64,000 bases of DNA from Calothrix sp. CSU_2_0 (GCA_012034595.1 JAAUPE010000008.1:1-64000), one strand, 5' to 3'; counted from the first letter of the stretch, positions 17,606 through 27,260 are shown. Notes: generated by a model not told the origin, from the letters alone. Program-made: numbers and translations.

Positions 17606-17870
17606 TTAGGGTTTTTGAGTTGCGATCGCGAGTTTCGCACCTTTGACATGACGGACTTTATCCATCACAGTCACAATATTCCCATGTTGCCCGTGCGATA
17701 TTATCTAAACGATACTATTTGAGGACTTCTCGCACTACCGAACTTTGACGGTTATTGATTCTGTACCAGAAACAAACCCGCTCGATAATCAATGCGATCG
17801 CAACAACACTAAAGCCCAGCAGGGAGCATATTACCAAGCCACCTGCACTGAACAGCTTACCTATTCCCAT
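17606..17870 (-). pseudogene. exbB-exbD remnant joined by deletion
   Basis: From ATG 17870 the minus strand encodes 51 residues that look like an ExbB N-terminus: a short start, SAGGLVICSLLGFSVVAIAL, then ERVCFWYRINNR, ending at TAG 17715. Immediately after, in another frame, comes an ExbD-like C-terminus: HGNIVTVMDKVRHVKGAKLA, then IATQKP and a TAA at 17606. So the start of exbB is joined to the end of exbD, and about 0.8 kb is missing. ExbB/ExbD energise TonB-dependent receptors, so they belong in this locus. As it stands neither protein is made. Not in the ORF track. Confidence 0.65.
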
Positions 17871-18577
17871 TTGTTACCCCTAAAGCAGTTAATACATTGC
17901 TATTTATTTGGACACTTACTGTCATATAAATGCTATAACTTTTCAATAAACATTAAAACAAACAAAAATATAAGTCAAGTAATTATCACGGTTTAATGAG
18001 ATATGTTTATCAGTCAGTAGATATACTTTCCTCCCACTTTCCCTTGATTTATGGGCTTTCACAGCACATCCCATCCGTAATCTAGATTAGTGATGATGTT
18101 TTTCTTACTTCATATTTTCGTCTGCTTATTTTACTGTAATATAGCAAGCGAGAATAAGTGGCAATTAGATTATGAGCTTCTCCAGTATTGCAACCGAGCA
18201 GCGAGAAAAAGAGTTTAAGGCACTCAAGTCATATCCAGCGATCGTAGATTGTATGCAGATATTATCATGCTGATTGACTGACAAAACCTCTGAAAGTCTA
18301 CTCACTGCGTTGTTAATAGCTCCCCCAGAAATAAATTTCCAGAAGAATCGCAACGAAGCGAGGATTTTTGTCAGTCAACCACATTATCATCGATGGCATA
18401 ATCCATACCAAATTAATGACAACATAGATGTTGTTGGTCTTTTTGGGATAAAAATTTGCCGTTTTTGGATAGACTGGAAGGTCAAAGGAATAATATACTC
18501 GGATTTATCCGTGCGATTATGAGTTAACTACATAATTAGCTAGGTTAGCGGATCGAGTTAAATATATACCTAGAAAA
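17871..18577. other. Spacer with imperfect inverted repeat
   Basis: About 700 bases without a convincing gene. It includes an inverted repeat (TTGACTGACAAAA...CCTC at 18275-18290 against GAGGATTTTTGTCAGTCAA at 18365-18382) about 75 bases apart, possibly the ends of a decayed small element. The ORF 18165-18353 in the track gave no recognisable family. The promoter of the ABC gene at 18578 should be at the right end. Confidence 0.4.
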
Positions 18578-20422
18578 ATGCCTTCAAAATCCCATTCTCT
18601 ATCTCGCAATAAATCTCCCTTCCAACGCTTACTCAGCTATGGAAAAAATTATCGCCCAAAAATATATTCAGCAACAATATTTTCGATCCTAAATACAATT
18701 TTAGATTTAGCCCCTCCTTGGTTGGTGGGTGCTGCGGTTGATATTTTGGTTAAACAGCAAGATTCGATGTTTGCGAGGTTGGGAATCAAAGATGTGATTT
18801 TGCAATTCGCTTTTATTTCTGGATTAACTATAATTATCTGGATTTTTGAATCTTTAACCCAATATTTATACGATAAAATTTGGCGCAATTTAGCCCAAAA
18901 CATTCAACATGATTTGCGTTTGGATGGTTATAATCATTTACAGCAATTAGAACTAGCTTATTTTGAAAATAATAGTACGGGAAATTTACTTTCAATTCTC
19001 AACGATGATGTCAATCAACTCGAAGATTTTCTCAATCGGGGAGCAAACGAGGTAATTCAAGTAATTACCTCGATTGTGATTTTAGTGGGTGGTGCTTTCT
19101 TGATTTTACCTACCCATATTATGATTTCCGCCATGTTACCTATCCCTTTTATTTTGTGGGGTTCGGTTGTCTATCAAAAACGCTTGGAACCGCGTTATGC
19201 TGATGTTCGCGAGAAGGTAAGTATTTTAAACTCGCGGTTGGCAAATAATATCTCTGGAATTACGACAATAAAAAGTTTTACCGCAGAAAAATATGAAAGC
19301 ACAAGATTGGCAAGCGAAAGTGAAGCCTATCGCAAAAGTAATAGTAAAGCAATTAAACTTTCAGCAGCATTTGTTCCCGTAATTAGAATGTTAGTTCTAG
19401 CTGGATTTACGGCTTTGTTATTTTTAGGAGGAATGGCAGCCTACTCAGAAAAAATTTCGATTGGAAATTATAGTGTTTTACTCGTTTTGGTTCAACGTTT
19501 GTTATGGCCATTTGTGTTTTTAGGTGAAACCTTTGATGAATATCAAAGAGCAATGGCTTCGTGCAATCGCATCATGGATTTATTGGATACTCCGATTAAT
19601 ATTCAAACGGGTGAAATTAATTTAGAATCGAATAAAGTTAAAGGGGAAGTTAATTTTAATAACATTAGCTTTGCCTATGGAAAATTTGATGAAAATTTTA
19701 ATTTAAACCCCGAAGAAAATATCACTACTATCAAAAATTTATCCTTACATATCCCAGCCGGAAAAACGATCGCAATTGTGGGAACAACGGGTTCGGGGAA
19801 AAGTACCCTAGTCAAATTATTGTTGCGTTTTTATGATATTCGCCAAGGTGAAATTACCATCGATGGTATTAATATTCAAAAATTAAATTTAGATGACCTA
19901 CGACGCAGCATTGGTTTGGTCAGCCAGGATGTATTTTTATTTCACGGTACTGTTGCCGAAAATATCGCCTATGGTACATTTGATGCTAGCGATCGCGCAA
20001 TTATTAACGCTGCCAAAATTGCTGAAGCCCACGAATTCATCACCCAACTATCCCAAGGATACGACACCATTGTCGGGGAACGGGGACAAAAATTATCGGG
20101 AGGACAAAGACAACGAATTGCGATCGCTCGTGCAGTTCTCAAAAATCCACCCATTTTAATCTTAGACGAAGCCACATCTGCGGTCGATAACGAAACCGAA
20201 GCCGCCATCCAACGCTCTTTAGAGAAGATTACCGTGAATCGAACGACGATTGCGATCGCTCACCGTCTTTCCACTATCCGCAACGCTGACTGCATATATG
20301 TGATGGAACGCGGACAATTGGTGGAAGCTGGGAAACACGAGGAATTGGTGGAGAAAAATGGGATTTATGCGGGTTTATGGAAAGTGCAATCGGGGTTAAC
20401 AATGTTGAGAAAATACCCGTAG
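18578..20422 (+). CDS. ABC exporter-fold half-transporter, homodimer type
   Basis: 614 residues: six membrane helices (about 25-330) and an ATPase with every motif canonical: Walker A TTGSGKSTLVKL, Q-loop GLVSQDVFLF, signature LSGGQRQRIAIARA, Walker B ILILDEATSAVD and H-loop AIAHRLSTIRNAD. Unlike the minus-strand pair it is fully active on its own and should form a homodimer of the MsbA/Sav1866 type. It is transcribed away from the siderophore locus; siderophore export is a reasonable guess but lipid or peptide export is equally possible. The tail after LWKVQSG (LTMLRKYP) looks unlike relatives and may be created by a deletion, because a hydrolase fragment follows in the same frame. Confidence 0.8.
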   Translation: MPSKSHSLSRNKSPFQRLLSYGKNYRPKIYSATIFSILNTILDLAPPWLVGAAVDILVKQQDSMFARLGIKDVILQFAFISGLTIIIWIFESLTQYLYDKIWRNLAQNIQHDLRLDGYNHLQQLELAYFENNSTGNLLSILNDDVNQLEDFLNRGANEVIQVITSIVILVGGAFLILPTHIMISAMLPIPFILWGSVVYQKRLEPRYADVREKVSILNSRLANNISGITTIKSFTAEKYESTRLASESEAYRKSNSKAIKLSAAFVPVIRMLVLAGFTALLFLGGMAAYSEKISIGNYSVLLVLVQRLLWPFVFLGETFDEYQRAMASCNRIMDLLDTPINIQTGEINLESNKVKGEVNFNNISFAYGKFDENFNLNPEENITTIKNLSLHIPAGKTIAIVGTTGSGKSTLVKLLLRFYDIRQGEITIDGINIQKLNLDDLRRSIGLVSQDVFLFHGTVAENIAYGTFDASDRAIINAAKIAEAHEFITQLSQGYDTIVGERGQKLSGGQRQRIAIARAVLKNPPILILDEATSAVDNETEAAIQRSLEKITVNRTTIAIAHRLSTIRNADCIYVMERGQLVEAGKHEELVEKNGIYAGLWKVQSGLTMLRKYP

Positions 20423-20701
20423 AATTTATGCGATCGCATCCAACAACTAATCACCAAAATATCCCCCAGTCGAGTCGTCACCATCGGACAATCAATGGGT
20501 GGTTATGCAGCAATTCTATTCGGAAAATTATTAGATGTAGACCAAGTTTTAGCATTTGGTTCCCTCTCATTTTTAAACAGCCAAAAAGCCATCGAAATAG
20601 CTGATACTCTTTGGTTAACAGTAATGCAAAATCTCGAAGCTAATCCCCCAGCAAAATGCTATTTTAATGATGCAAGCAAAACAATACAATTTTACTATTA
20701 G
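20423..20701 (+). pseudogene. Alpha/beta-hydrolase-like fragment
   Basis: Directly after the ABC stop codon, and in the same frame, the sequence reads CDRIQQLITKISPSRVVTIG then QSMGGYAAILFGKLL. The GQSMGG piece is the nucleophile elbow (G-x-S-x-G) of an alpha/beta hydrolase. There is no start codon for this piece apart from the ATG inside the elbow (20495), and the N-terminal strands and the His/Asp part are missing. It ends overlapping the stop of dnaE by four bases. It is the middle of a gene whose beginning has been lost. Confidence 0.55.
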
Positions 20702-21003
20702 TTCGGCACATTTATTTGTAATAAATCTATTTGTCGCTCAAATATTTCATCTATTGGCAACATTTCCCCAGCTTGAGTCATAAATTTGTGGTCTTTGGTT
20801 GCCCGAATAATTGCACCATTTTCTAAACTATATTCAAAGAGTTCTTGCTGTCCTCGGTTATGCCATTGGACAATTTCTTGGACGTAAACATTACCAAATT
20901 TATTGACAGTATAAACCGAACAATGAATACGTTTTTCGACGATTTCGCCAATCGGAATAAACCCATATTCAACAGTACAAATATCTGTATCGTAGCTCAA
21001 ACA
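20698..21003 (-). other. DnaE split intein, N-terminal half
   Basis: Cys777 (codon 21003-21001) is the splice-junction nucleophile, preceded by the extein end KFAEY. The segment has block A ([14 protein letters not shown]) and block B (ATKDHKF) with the Thr and His needed for the first N-S shift. It lies at the very end of the ORF, as in all DnaE-n genes of this type. Confidence 0.93.
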
Positions 21004-23331
21004 ATATTCAGCAAACTTTAACATGTCCTCGAATAACTTCTCTGCTACCTGCTTTTTAACTCCATTTTTGGTTGAACCATCGATAAATTTCTCTTTTTGT
21101 TTCTGCATTTCCGAAACTTTCTTTTTACCCATTGCTCGACGTAGCAAATCAGCTTCACCCAAGGAATATCCAGCCATATCTTGAGCAATTTTCATAATCT
21201 GCTCTTGATAAACCATAATTCCGTAGGTTTCATCAAGAATAGGTTCCAAAATTATACTTTCGTAGTCTATTTCCTCACGTCCATGTTTGCGATCGATAAA
21301 GTGGGGTATCAAACCTGCATCTAATGGTCCAGGTCGATATAGTGCCAAAATAGAGGAAATATCTTCAATATTTGATGGTTTCAAATCGCGAACAATTTGC
21401 TTCATTCCTGAAGATTCTAATTGAAATATACCTTCTAATTCTCCTAGTTCTAATAATTCGTATGTCTTCTTCACATCCTTGGGTAATTTTGCCGTATCTC
21501 CACCTTTTGCAAGGATTTTTTGAGCTTTGCGTTCTTGGGCAGTAATATCATAAGGGTCAATACTATAACCATAATTTTTTTCGATCAAATCAATCGCATT
21601 TTGAATCATGGTCAGATTTTTTAAACCCAAGAAGTCCATTTTCAGAAGACCAATGGAATCTAAATCTTCCATATAATATTGAGTAATTACGGAACCATCA
21701 TTATTCCTTTGTAACGGTACAATTTCATCTAAAGGTTCGGCAGAAATGACCACACCAGCAGCATGAACCCCAAAGGTTTTATTAGTACCTTCGATGCGGA
21801 TTGCCATATCTAACCAATGCTTAACCCTGGAGTCATTATCGTATCTTTCTTTAAATTCTGGTGCTGGGGTTTCATCGGAAATCATTTTTTTCAAAGGAGC
21901 TGGTTTACCCCGTGCCACAGGAATTAGTTTCGCCATTTTGTCAGCATCCCCGTAGGGAACACCTAACACTCTGGCAACATCTTTTAATACTGCTTTTGAG
22001 GTCATCCGGTTGAAAGTGATGATTTGAGCAACCCGTTCTTTACCGTATTTTTCAGTTACATAATCAATGACTTTATCCCGTTGTTCGATACAAAAATCTG
22101 TATCAATATCAGGCATTGATTTGCGTTCGGGGTTGAGAAAACGCTCGAATAATAGTCCATGATGCACCGGGTCAATGTTAGTAATACCCATCGAGAAAGC
22201 CACAAGCGAACCCGCAGCACTACCTCTACCTGGTCCTACAGAAATGTTGTTATCACGAGCGAATTTAATGTAGTCCCATACTATTAAAAAATAGCCAGAG
22301 AACCCCATTTGTTGAATCATCTTTAATTCATATTCCATCCGCTCTTTATAAACTTGTTCGAGTTCGTTACGGCTTTTATAACGTAGTTTTTCTAATAAAC
22401 CTTGCCAAGCAACTTCTTCGACAAAAGTATCAGTGGTATGACCTGCTGGAATCGGATAATTAGGAATGCGAGGTTCCCCAAGAATATCGCTATATGGTTC
22501 AATCTTATCGGCAACTTGCTCAGTATTTTCGATTGCAGCTTCAATAATATCTTCAGGTAAATGGTCGCGGAATAGTTTTCGCATTTCGTCTGCGGATTTT
22601 AAATATTCCGTTCCCGTATAACGCATTCGTTTCTCTTCACTAATTAGCGCTTTGGTTTGGATACATAATAAAGCATCATGTGATTCGACATCGAAGCAGG
22701 AGATAAAATGTGAGTCGTTGGTAGCAACTATTTTTATGCCTAATTCCTTGGCTATTTTGACGATTTCAACATTAACAATTCGTTCTTCTTGAATACCGTG
22801 GTCTTGAATTTCTAAATAATAGTCATCACCAAATACATCCTTGTACCATTGGGCAACTTTACGCGCTGCATCTGGTCTTCCACTCATGATAGCTTGGGGT
22901 ATTTCTCCACCCAAACAAGCACTAGTAACGATTAAATCTTCATGATATTGTTTGAGTAATTCCTTATTGATACAAGGACGAGAAAATATACCTTTACCTT
23001 GCACACCTTGCAGATGGGAAATAGATGTTAATTTAACTAAATTTTTATAACCTTTGGTATTTTTTGCTAATACCACTTGGTGATATTTAGGACGACGTTC
23101 TTGTTTAGTAATATCACCATTAATGATATACATCTCATTGCCAATAATTGGCTTAATATTCTTACCACGACAAGTTTTGATTAATTCAACTGCACCGTAC
23201 ATTACCCCGTGGTCAGTCAGCGCGATCGCTTTCATTCCCAGAGCGATCGCACGATCAATTAATGCAGGTAGCTGGCTAGCACCGTCGAGCAAACTATAAT
23301 CACTGTGAATGTGTAAAGGTACAAATGACAT
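20698..23331 (-). CDS. DNA polymerase III alpha subunit N-part with split intein N-half
   Basis: 877 residues. Residues 1-776 are the N-terminal part of replicative polymerase DnaE: PHP domain ([18 protein letters not shown], residues 6-23), then palm motifs such as [15 protein letters not shown] and MPDIDTDFC holding catalytic aspartates. Residues 777-878 begin [14 protein letters not shown] and are the N-half of the cyanobacterial DnaE split intein; the block-B TKDH is present and the end is DLLQINVPN. The C-half is encoded elsewhere with the rest of DnaE, and the two join by protein trans-splicing after KFAEY. The intein half is 101 residues, close to the well-studied Nostoc version. Confidence 0.95.
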   Translation of the reverse strand: MSFVPLHIHSDYSLLDGASQLPALIDRAIALGMKAIALTDHGVMYGAVELIKTCRGKNIKPIIGNEMYIINGDITKQERRPKYHQVVLAKNTKGYKNLVKLTSISHLQGVQGKGIFSRPCINKELLKQYHEDLIVTSACLGGEIPQAIMSGRPDAARKVAQWYKDVFGDDYYLEIQDHGIQEERIVNVEIVKIAKELGIKIVATNDSHFISCFDVESHDALLCIQTKALISEEKRMRYTGTEYLKSADEMRKLFRDHLPEDIIEAAIENTEQVADKIEPYSDILGEPRIPNYPIPAGHTTDTFVEEVAWQGLLEKLRYKSRNELEQVYKERMEYELKMIQQMGFSGYFLIVWDYIKFARDNNISVGPGRGSAAGSLVAFSMGITNIDPVHHGLLFERFLNPERKSMPDIDTDFCIEQRDKVIDYVTEKYGKERVAQIITFNRMTSKAVLKDVARVLGVPYGDADKMAKLIPVARGKPAPLKKMISDETPAPEFKERYDNDSRVKHWLDMAIRIEGTNKTFGVHAAGVVISAEPLDEIVPLQRNNDGSVITQYYMEDLDSIGLLKMDFLGLKNLTMIQNAIDLIEKNYGYSIDPYDITAQERKAQKILAKGGDTAKLPKDVKKTYELLELGELEGIFQLESSGMKQIVRDLKPSNIEDISSILALYRPGPLDAGLIPHFIDRKHGREEIDYESIILEPILDETYGIMVYQEQIMKIAQDMAGYSLGEADLLRRAMGKKKVSEMQKQKEKFIDGSTKNGVKKQVAEKLFEDMLKFAEYCLSYDTDICTVEYGFIPIGEIVEKRIHCSVYTVNKFGNVYVQEIVQWHNRGQQELFEYSLENGAIIRATKDHKFMTQAGEMLPIDEIFERQIDLLQINVPN

Positions 23332-23356
23332 GGCGATCGCACTATCCCAGTAAGGA

Positions 23357-23396
23357 ACCTCAGGGGAAATAATACTACTTTAATTCCCCCTGAGGT
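23357..23396 (-). terminator. Hairpin between spy-like gene and dnaE
   Basis: Arms ACCTCAGGGGAA / TTCCCCCTGAGGT (one extra C) about 110 bases beyond the stop of the 23.5 kb gene and 26 bases before dnaE. It is stable but has no long T-run, so it may be a terminator or a leader hairpin for dnaE. Confidence 0.45.
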
Positions 23397-23507
23397 CAAC
23401 TAGTATATACGGATTAATGCAAATCGGGACGGGAGAATAGTGCTTATGGCTTATTCTCTGTAGGCTTTGAGATTGAGAAATTGAGATATCTTATAAATAT
23501 CTTAAAA

Positions 23508-23936
23508 TTATCGTGGACTTTGACGACTTTGTTGATACTGCTTTATCTGCTGTCTTTGTTGTTCTGTTAAAACTTTAGTAAAAATTTGCTGCTGGGAAGC
23601 AACGACAATTTGACGGAGTTTTTGTCCTTGTTGCTGGGTCAATTTTAAGTCAGTGGTGATTTCCTGAGGTGTACGACGTGCTTTGAGGGAGGTTTCTAGT
23701 TGTTTGCGTTGACCAGGAGTTAAAACCTTATTGATGTCGCTACGAACTTGAAGGTTGATTTTTTTAACTTGCTCTTGCTGCTGGGGTGTGAGTGAGATTT
23801 GTGGTGGTGGGGCAACGTTGGGTTGCTGGTTTGCTTGAGCAACTTGTTGTGCTGGTTTGGCATTTGCTGTGTAAGGGGTTGCCGTCAAAGAAAGCGCGAA
23901 CGCTCCTGCTAACAGTGATAAATTCTTAAACTTCAT
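23508..23936 (-). CDS. Spy-like periplasmic LTxxQ protein (paralogue 1)
   Basis: 142 residues from ATG 23936, chosen because GAGG lies a short distance upstream and a clean signal peptide follows (LSLLAGAFALSLTATPYTANA). The mature part has the helical repeats of the Spy/CpxP family: ISLTPQQQEQVKKINLQVRS, KVLTPGQRKQLE and KVLTEQQRQQIKQY. Spy is an ATP-independent periplasmic chaperone induced by envelope stress. It is rich in Gln and Lys/Arg. One of three tandem relatives on this strand. Confidence 0.75.
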   Translation of the reverse strand: MKFKNLSLLAGAFALSLTATPYTANAKPAQQVAQANQQPNVAPPPQISLTPQQQEQVKKINLQVRSDINKVLTPGQRKQLETSLKARRTPQEITTDLKLTQQQGQKLRQIVVASQQQIFTKVLTEQQRQQIKQYQQSRQSPR

Positions 23937-24148
23937 TGATTGCCTCGTGGATTTCTCCGGTTTATTTTCACCATTATAGAAACTCATTGCCCAAAGCCAT
24001 CTCCGAGAGAATGATTAATATATACTTTTTTAATGATTTTTATCGCATTTTATCAATTTTTAACAAAATTTATTCAATTAACGAAAGTGCTTAATTAGAC
24101 TTGCGGAATTAACTTAGCTTCAGTAAATTCCGCAGAATTGATGAATGT

Positions 24149-24670
24149 TTAACGATTTACACCATTAGATTGTTGACGTTGCTGTCTGATATTGCGTTTG
24201 TCTTGACGCAATTGTTCAAATTTTTGTTTCTGTTCGGGAGTTAAAACAGCTTCCATGTCTGATTTTGATGCCTGCATGACTCTTCTGATATTGGCTTTTT
24301 GGTCTTCGGTGAGGTTTAATGCTTTAAATCCACCATTCCGTCTTCCCTGACGGTTTTGAGAAGTAGCTTGACGTTGTTGACGTTGTTGACGTTGTTCTGG
24401 TGTGAGAATTCTATCAATTTCGGTGCGGGTATTGTTGCGAATTCTAGCTAAGTCCGATTTCTGTGCATCAGTCAAGCCTAATTCTTGAGCAAACTTCTCA
24501 AAATAAGCTTTTTTATCTCTTTTTAGAGGTTGTGTTTGAGCAATTATTTGTGAACTTGAATTGGAATTAGAGTTAAATATATCTGCTTTAGCGGCAAAAG
24601 GAATAGCAATTAAAGTCATAGCAAATACACTAGCTACACTAGCGACTATAGATATATTTTTAAAGTTCAT
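24149..24670 (-). CDS. Spy-like periplasmic LTxxQ protein (paralogue 2)
   Basis: 173 residues from ATG 24670, preceded by AAGGATGAG; the longer ORF-track start gives a poor N-terminus. The signal peptide is SIVASVASVFAMTLIAIPFA ending AKA. The helical segments carry the family words AQELGLTDAQKSDLARI, RILTPEQRQQ, LNLTEDQKANIRRV and AVLTPEQKQKFEQL. Upstream are two copies of an AAAAGTCATG-like word and an inverted copy, which also occur upstream of paralogue 3. Likely a periplasmic stress chaperone. Confidence 0.75.
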   Translation of the reverse strand: MNFKNISIVASVASVFAMTLIAIPFAAKADIFNSNSNSSSQIIAQTQPLKRDKKAYFEKFAQELGLTDAQKSDLARIRNNTRTEIDRILTPEQRQQRQQRQATSQNRQGRRNGGFKALNLTEDQKANIRRVMQASKSDMEAVLTPEQKQKFEQLRQDKRNIRQQRQQSNGVNR

Positions 24671-24712
24671 TAGCTCATCCTTTTGATGTATTTTGTTTGA
24701 TACCACAATTAT

Positions 24713-24769
24713 AAAAAGTCCATGCAAATATGTCAGTTGAGAAAAGTCATGAATGTGACCATGACTTAT
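24713..24769. promoter_or_regulatory. Repeated AAAAGTCATG words upstream of spy-like 2
   Basis: AAAAAGTCCATG (24713-24724), AAAAGTCATG (24742-24751) and an inverted CATGACTT at its right form a perfect AAGTCATG / CATGACTT dyad plus one direct copy. The words lie 45-100 bases upstream of ATG 24670. A candidate operator; the binding protein is not known. Confidence 0.4.
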
Positions 24770-25146
24770 GTCCTACTTAGGAAGGTGACAAATTTGACTT
24801 GTTATAATTAGTGGCGATAAGTTACTTGTTAGATTTAAATTTAATACGGATTTAATATAGATTAAAAGCAATAGATTTAAATTTCTCATCTTATCATTCA
24901 TATCCGAAATATTTCCCTGAATAAAGATTCCCGAAGGGTAGATGTAAGTCTTCGGGAATGTTCCAGGTAAAAATAGGTGAGCTTAGGAGATTTCCAGAAT
25001 AAAAATTACCACAGAATTATGATTACATCGTAGGGGGAGAACGGCTGTTCGCCCTCTTAGTTGGTAAGATTATTTTGAGAAATCACCTTAATTGCTCAAC
25101 CAAGGGTATACTCAATCACGAGCAAGCAGAACTGAACTGAGAGGAG
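24770..25146. other. Spacer between spy-like genes 2 and 3
   Basis: About 380 bases. I see no gene. It holds the end of the dyad upstream of paralogue 2 and otherwise AT-rich sequence with short G-runs (AGGGGGAGAACGG). Confidence 0.4.
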
Positions 25147-25593
25147 TTAGGAATTAGTTTGCTGACGACGATCGCCTCTATTTTGCTTGAATTGCTGTAA
25201 TTGCTGCCGTTGTTCTGGTGTCAAAACTCCTTGAATTTCTTCTTTTTTGGTATTTTTGATTGCTTTTATCTGAGTTTTTTGTTCTTCACTCAGTTGTAGA
25301 GATTTAAAAGCTTGTTTTTCAGGTGTACCATTTTGAATGGCACTTTGGTATTGTTGACGCTGTTCCTCTGTTAAAACTCCAGAAATTTCGCTACGCATTT
25401 GGCTGTAAATATTGCCAATTTTACTTGTTTGTGAATCGCTCAATCCCAAGCGTTGGAATTTTTCTGGAAGTTGTTGTGCTTGTGCAACTACAAGTGGTGT
25501 ATTTGAGCGACTTTGAGCGTTAACAGCAAAACTTGTTGTAGTTAAAGTCAGGACAACAGCACCAGCGAGAAGTGACAATGCTTTGAATTTCAT
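25147..25593 (-). CDS. Spy-like periplasmic LTxxQ protein (paralogue 3)
   Basis: 148 residues with signal peptide SLLAGAVVLTLTTTSFAVNA after MKFKAL. Family repeats follow: FQRLGLSDSQTSKIGNIYSQ, GVLTEEQRQQYQ, LQLSEEQKTQIKAIK and GVLTPEQRQQLQQF. Its N-terminus (MKFKxLSLLAGAxxL) is nearly that of paralogue 1, a sign of recent duplication. It shares its upstream region with the divergent sensor kinase at 25998, and three AAAAAGTCAT words lie there. Confidence 0.78.
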   Translation of the reverse strand: MKFKALSLLAGAVVLTLTTTSFAVNAQSRSNTPLVVAQAQQLPEKFQRLGLSDSQTSKIGNIYSQMRSEISGVLTEEQRQQYQSAIQNGTPEKQAFKSLQLSEEQKTQIKAIKNTKKEEIQGVLTPEQRQQLQQFKQNRGDRRQQTNS

Positions 25594-25720
25594 AATTAAC
25601 TCCGATAACTCTGTATGATTTTTGGATGTGATTTTGAGTTTGAGTGTTAAGTCTCATTCTCAAGCGTTTTTCAGCTTGATGTCCTCATCATAAGAATTTT
25701 TACTCAGCATCTACATCTTT

Positions 25721-25788
25721 AAAAAGTCATGATTCAAATAAATTTTTACCTCTAAAAAGTCATTCATCGAAATATGAAAAAAGTCATG
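25721..25788. promoter_or_regulatory. Three AAAAAGTCAT repeats upstream of spy-like 3
   Basis: AAAAAGTCAT starts at 25721, 25754 and 25778 (spacing 33 and 24), about 130-195 bases upstream of the spy-like start and 210-280 bases upstream of the divergent kinase. The same word recurs upstream of paralogue 2. This suggests one regulator controls the family. Whether it is the response regulator of the neighbouring kinase is a guess. Confidence 0.45.
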
Positions 25789-25997
25789 CTTGAATAATGA
25801 CAAAGTGAACTTGTAGGTTGAGATTAGATGTGAAAATTATATTAGATTAACTTCTCTTAATTCAGCTTGAACTCTAAAAATATAGATACTTTTTCTTACC
25901 CTAATTTGAAAAATAATTGCGACAGATGGATTAACATAATCCTTTTTCAATAAGGTTTTTATCCAAAATCTAAAATTGTAATACCTTGACTATTAAT

Positions 25998-27260
25998 ATG
26001 AGTTCTCCGATTAAATTTAAAAATCATCCTTTTCGCTTCCTACTTTATTTAGAATGGATATTAATGACGATCGCAGTTTTTTCTGCGATCGTTCCTTACC
26101 CAATTCCCCGATATGCTAACTATCCAGGGTATCCTGGTTTGACAATTTTTACTTTGATGATTTTTGCAATTCTGGGTTTAAGATTACCAACTAGTAATCA
26201 ATTTAATAAAATTCTTTATACTGTAATTCAAGTTGTAATAATTGTTATCATTACTTTGTTTTGGGGAAAACCTGCAAGAATATTTCCCGTCATCTTTTTA
26301 ATTATGGTAATTCGCAGTTGTTTAATTTTTGAATTACCAGGCAGATTAATAGTTACTAGTATTTCTTTTGTACTATTTTTATTCACTTTGAGAATCCGAT
26401 TTTATAACTCACCAGTTCCAGGAATACTTAATGATAAGTTTAGAATTTTTGGTTGGAATTTAGCAATTTTATTTTTATTAACCCTTGTATTCATTTTGTT
26501 ATTAATGAATGCGGTTATTTCCGAAAGACAAAGTAAAGAAAAACTAACGGATGCAAACAAAAAACTACGAGAATATGCATTGAGAATTGAAAATCAAGCG
26601 ACTCTTGAAGAACGCAACCGAATTGCACGGGAAATTCATGACTCATTGGGACATTCTTTAACAGCTTTAAATCTACAATTAGAAACTGCCTTAAAGTTAT
26701 GGCAAACAAATCCAGCCAAAGCTCATGATTTTTTAGCACGGGCAAAAGAACTTGGCTCAAAAGCACTGCAAGATGTGAGACAATCGGTTTCAACTATGCG
26801 TTCGCGTAGTGACTCTTTTGGAGTATCCCAAAGTGCTTCCTTGGGAATCTCCCATCCTTGGCAAGATGAGTCTCTAGAACAAGCAATTATTGTGCTTTTA
26901 GAAGATGTGGAACGTGCAATCAACATTAAACCTATTTATAACCTAAATATTTCATCTCCACTTCCTAGCGAAATTAGTATTGCCCTTTATCGGATTACCC
27001 AAGAATCATTAACTAATATTTGTAAATATGCCACTGCCACAGAAATAAAGCTAGAATTATCAACTTCACCCGTCGAATTAAACTTAGAAATTAAAGATAA
27101 CGGAGTTGGATTTGAATTAAACCAAAATACCACAGGGTTTGGATTGCAAAGTATGCGCGATCGCACTGAAGCTTTGGGTGGACAATTTAATATTGAAACT
27201 TCCTCTGGGAAAGGCTGCAAAATACAAGTAAGAATTCCTATTAACATGCTTAATCCTTAG
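25998..27260 (+). CDS. NarL-class membrane sensor histidine kinase
   Basis: 420 residues from ATG 25998 (the track begins at TTG 25986). The N-terminal half has five or six hydrophobic segments and no obvious extracellular domain. Then come a HisKA_3 dimerisation domain (LEERNRIAREIHDSLGHSLT, phosphoacceptor His in REIHD) and an ATPase with NICKYA, DNGVGF and GFGLQSMRDR motifs. This class normally phosphorylates a LuxR/NarL-type regulator encoded next door; none follows within the next kilobase. It is divergent from the Spy-like gene and could regulate it in response to envelope stress. Confidence 0.8.
   Translation: MSSPIKFKNHPFRFLLYLEWILMTIAVFSAIVPYPIPRYANYPGYPGLTIFTLMIFAILGLRLPTSNQFNKILYTVIQVVIIVIITLFWGKPARIFPVIFLIMVIRSCLIFELPGRLIVTSISFVLFLFTLRIRFYNSPVPGILNDKFRIFGWNLAILFLLTLVFILLLMNAVISERQSKEKLTDANKKLREYALRIENQATLEERNRIAREIHDSLGHSLTALNLQLETALKLWQTNPAKAHDFLARAKELGSKALQDVRQSVSTMRSRSDSFGVSQSASLGISHPWQDESLEQAIIVLLEDVERAINIKPIYNLNISSPLPSEISIALYRITQESLTNICKYATATEIKLELSTSPVELNLEIKDNGVGFELNQNTTGFGLQSMRDRTEALGGQFNIETSSGKGCKIQVRIPINMLNP

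Noticed and set aside
18165-18353. 62-aa minus ORF
   Set aside because: No recognisable motif, overlaps an inverted repeat.
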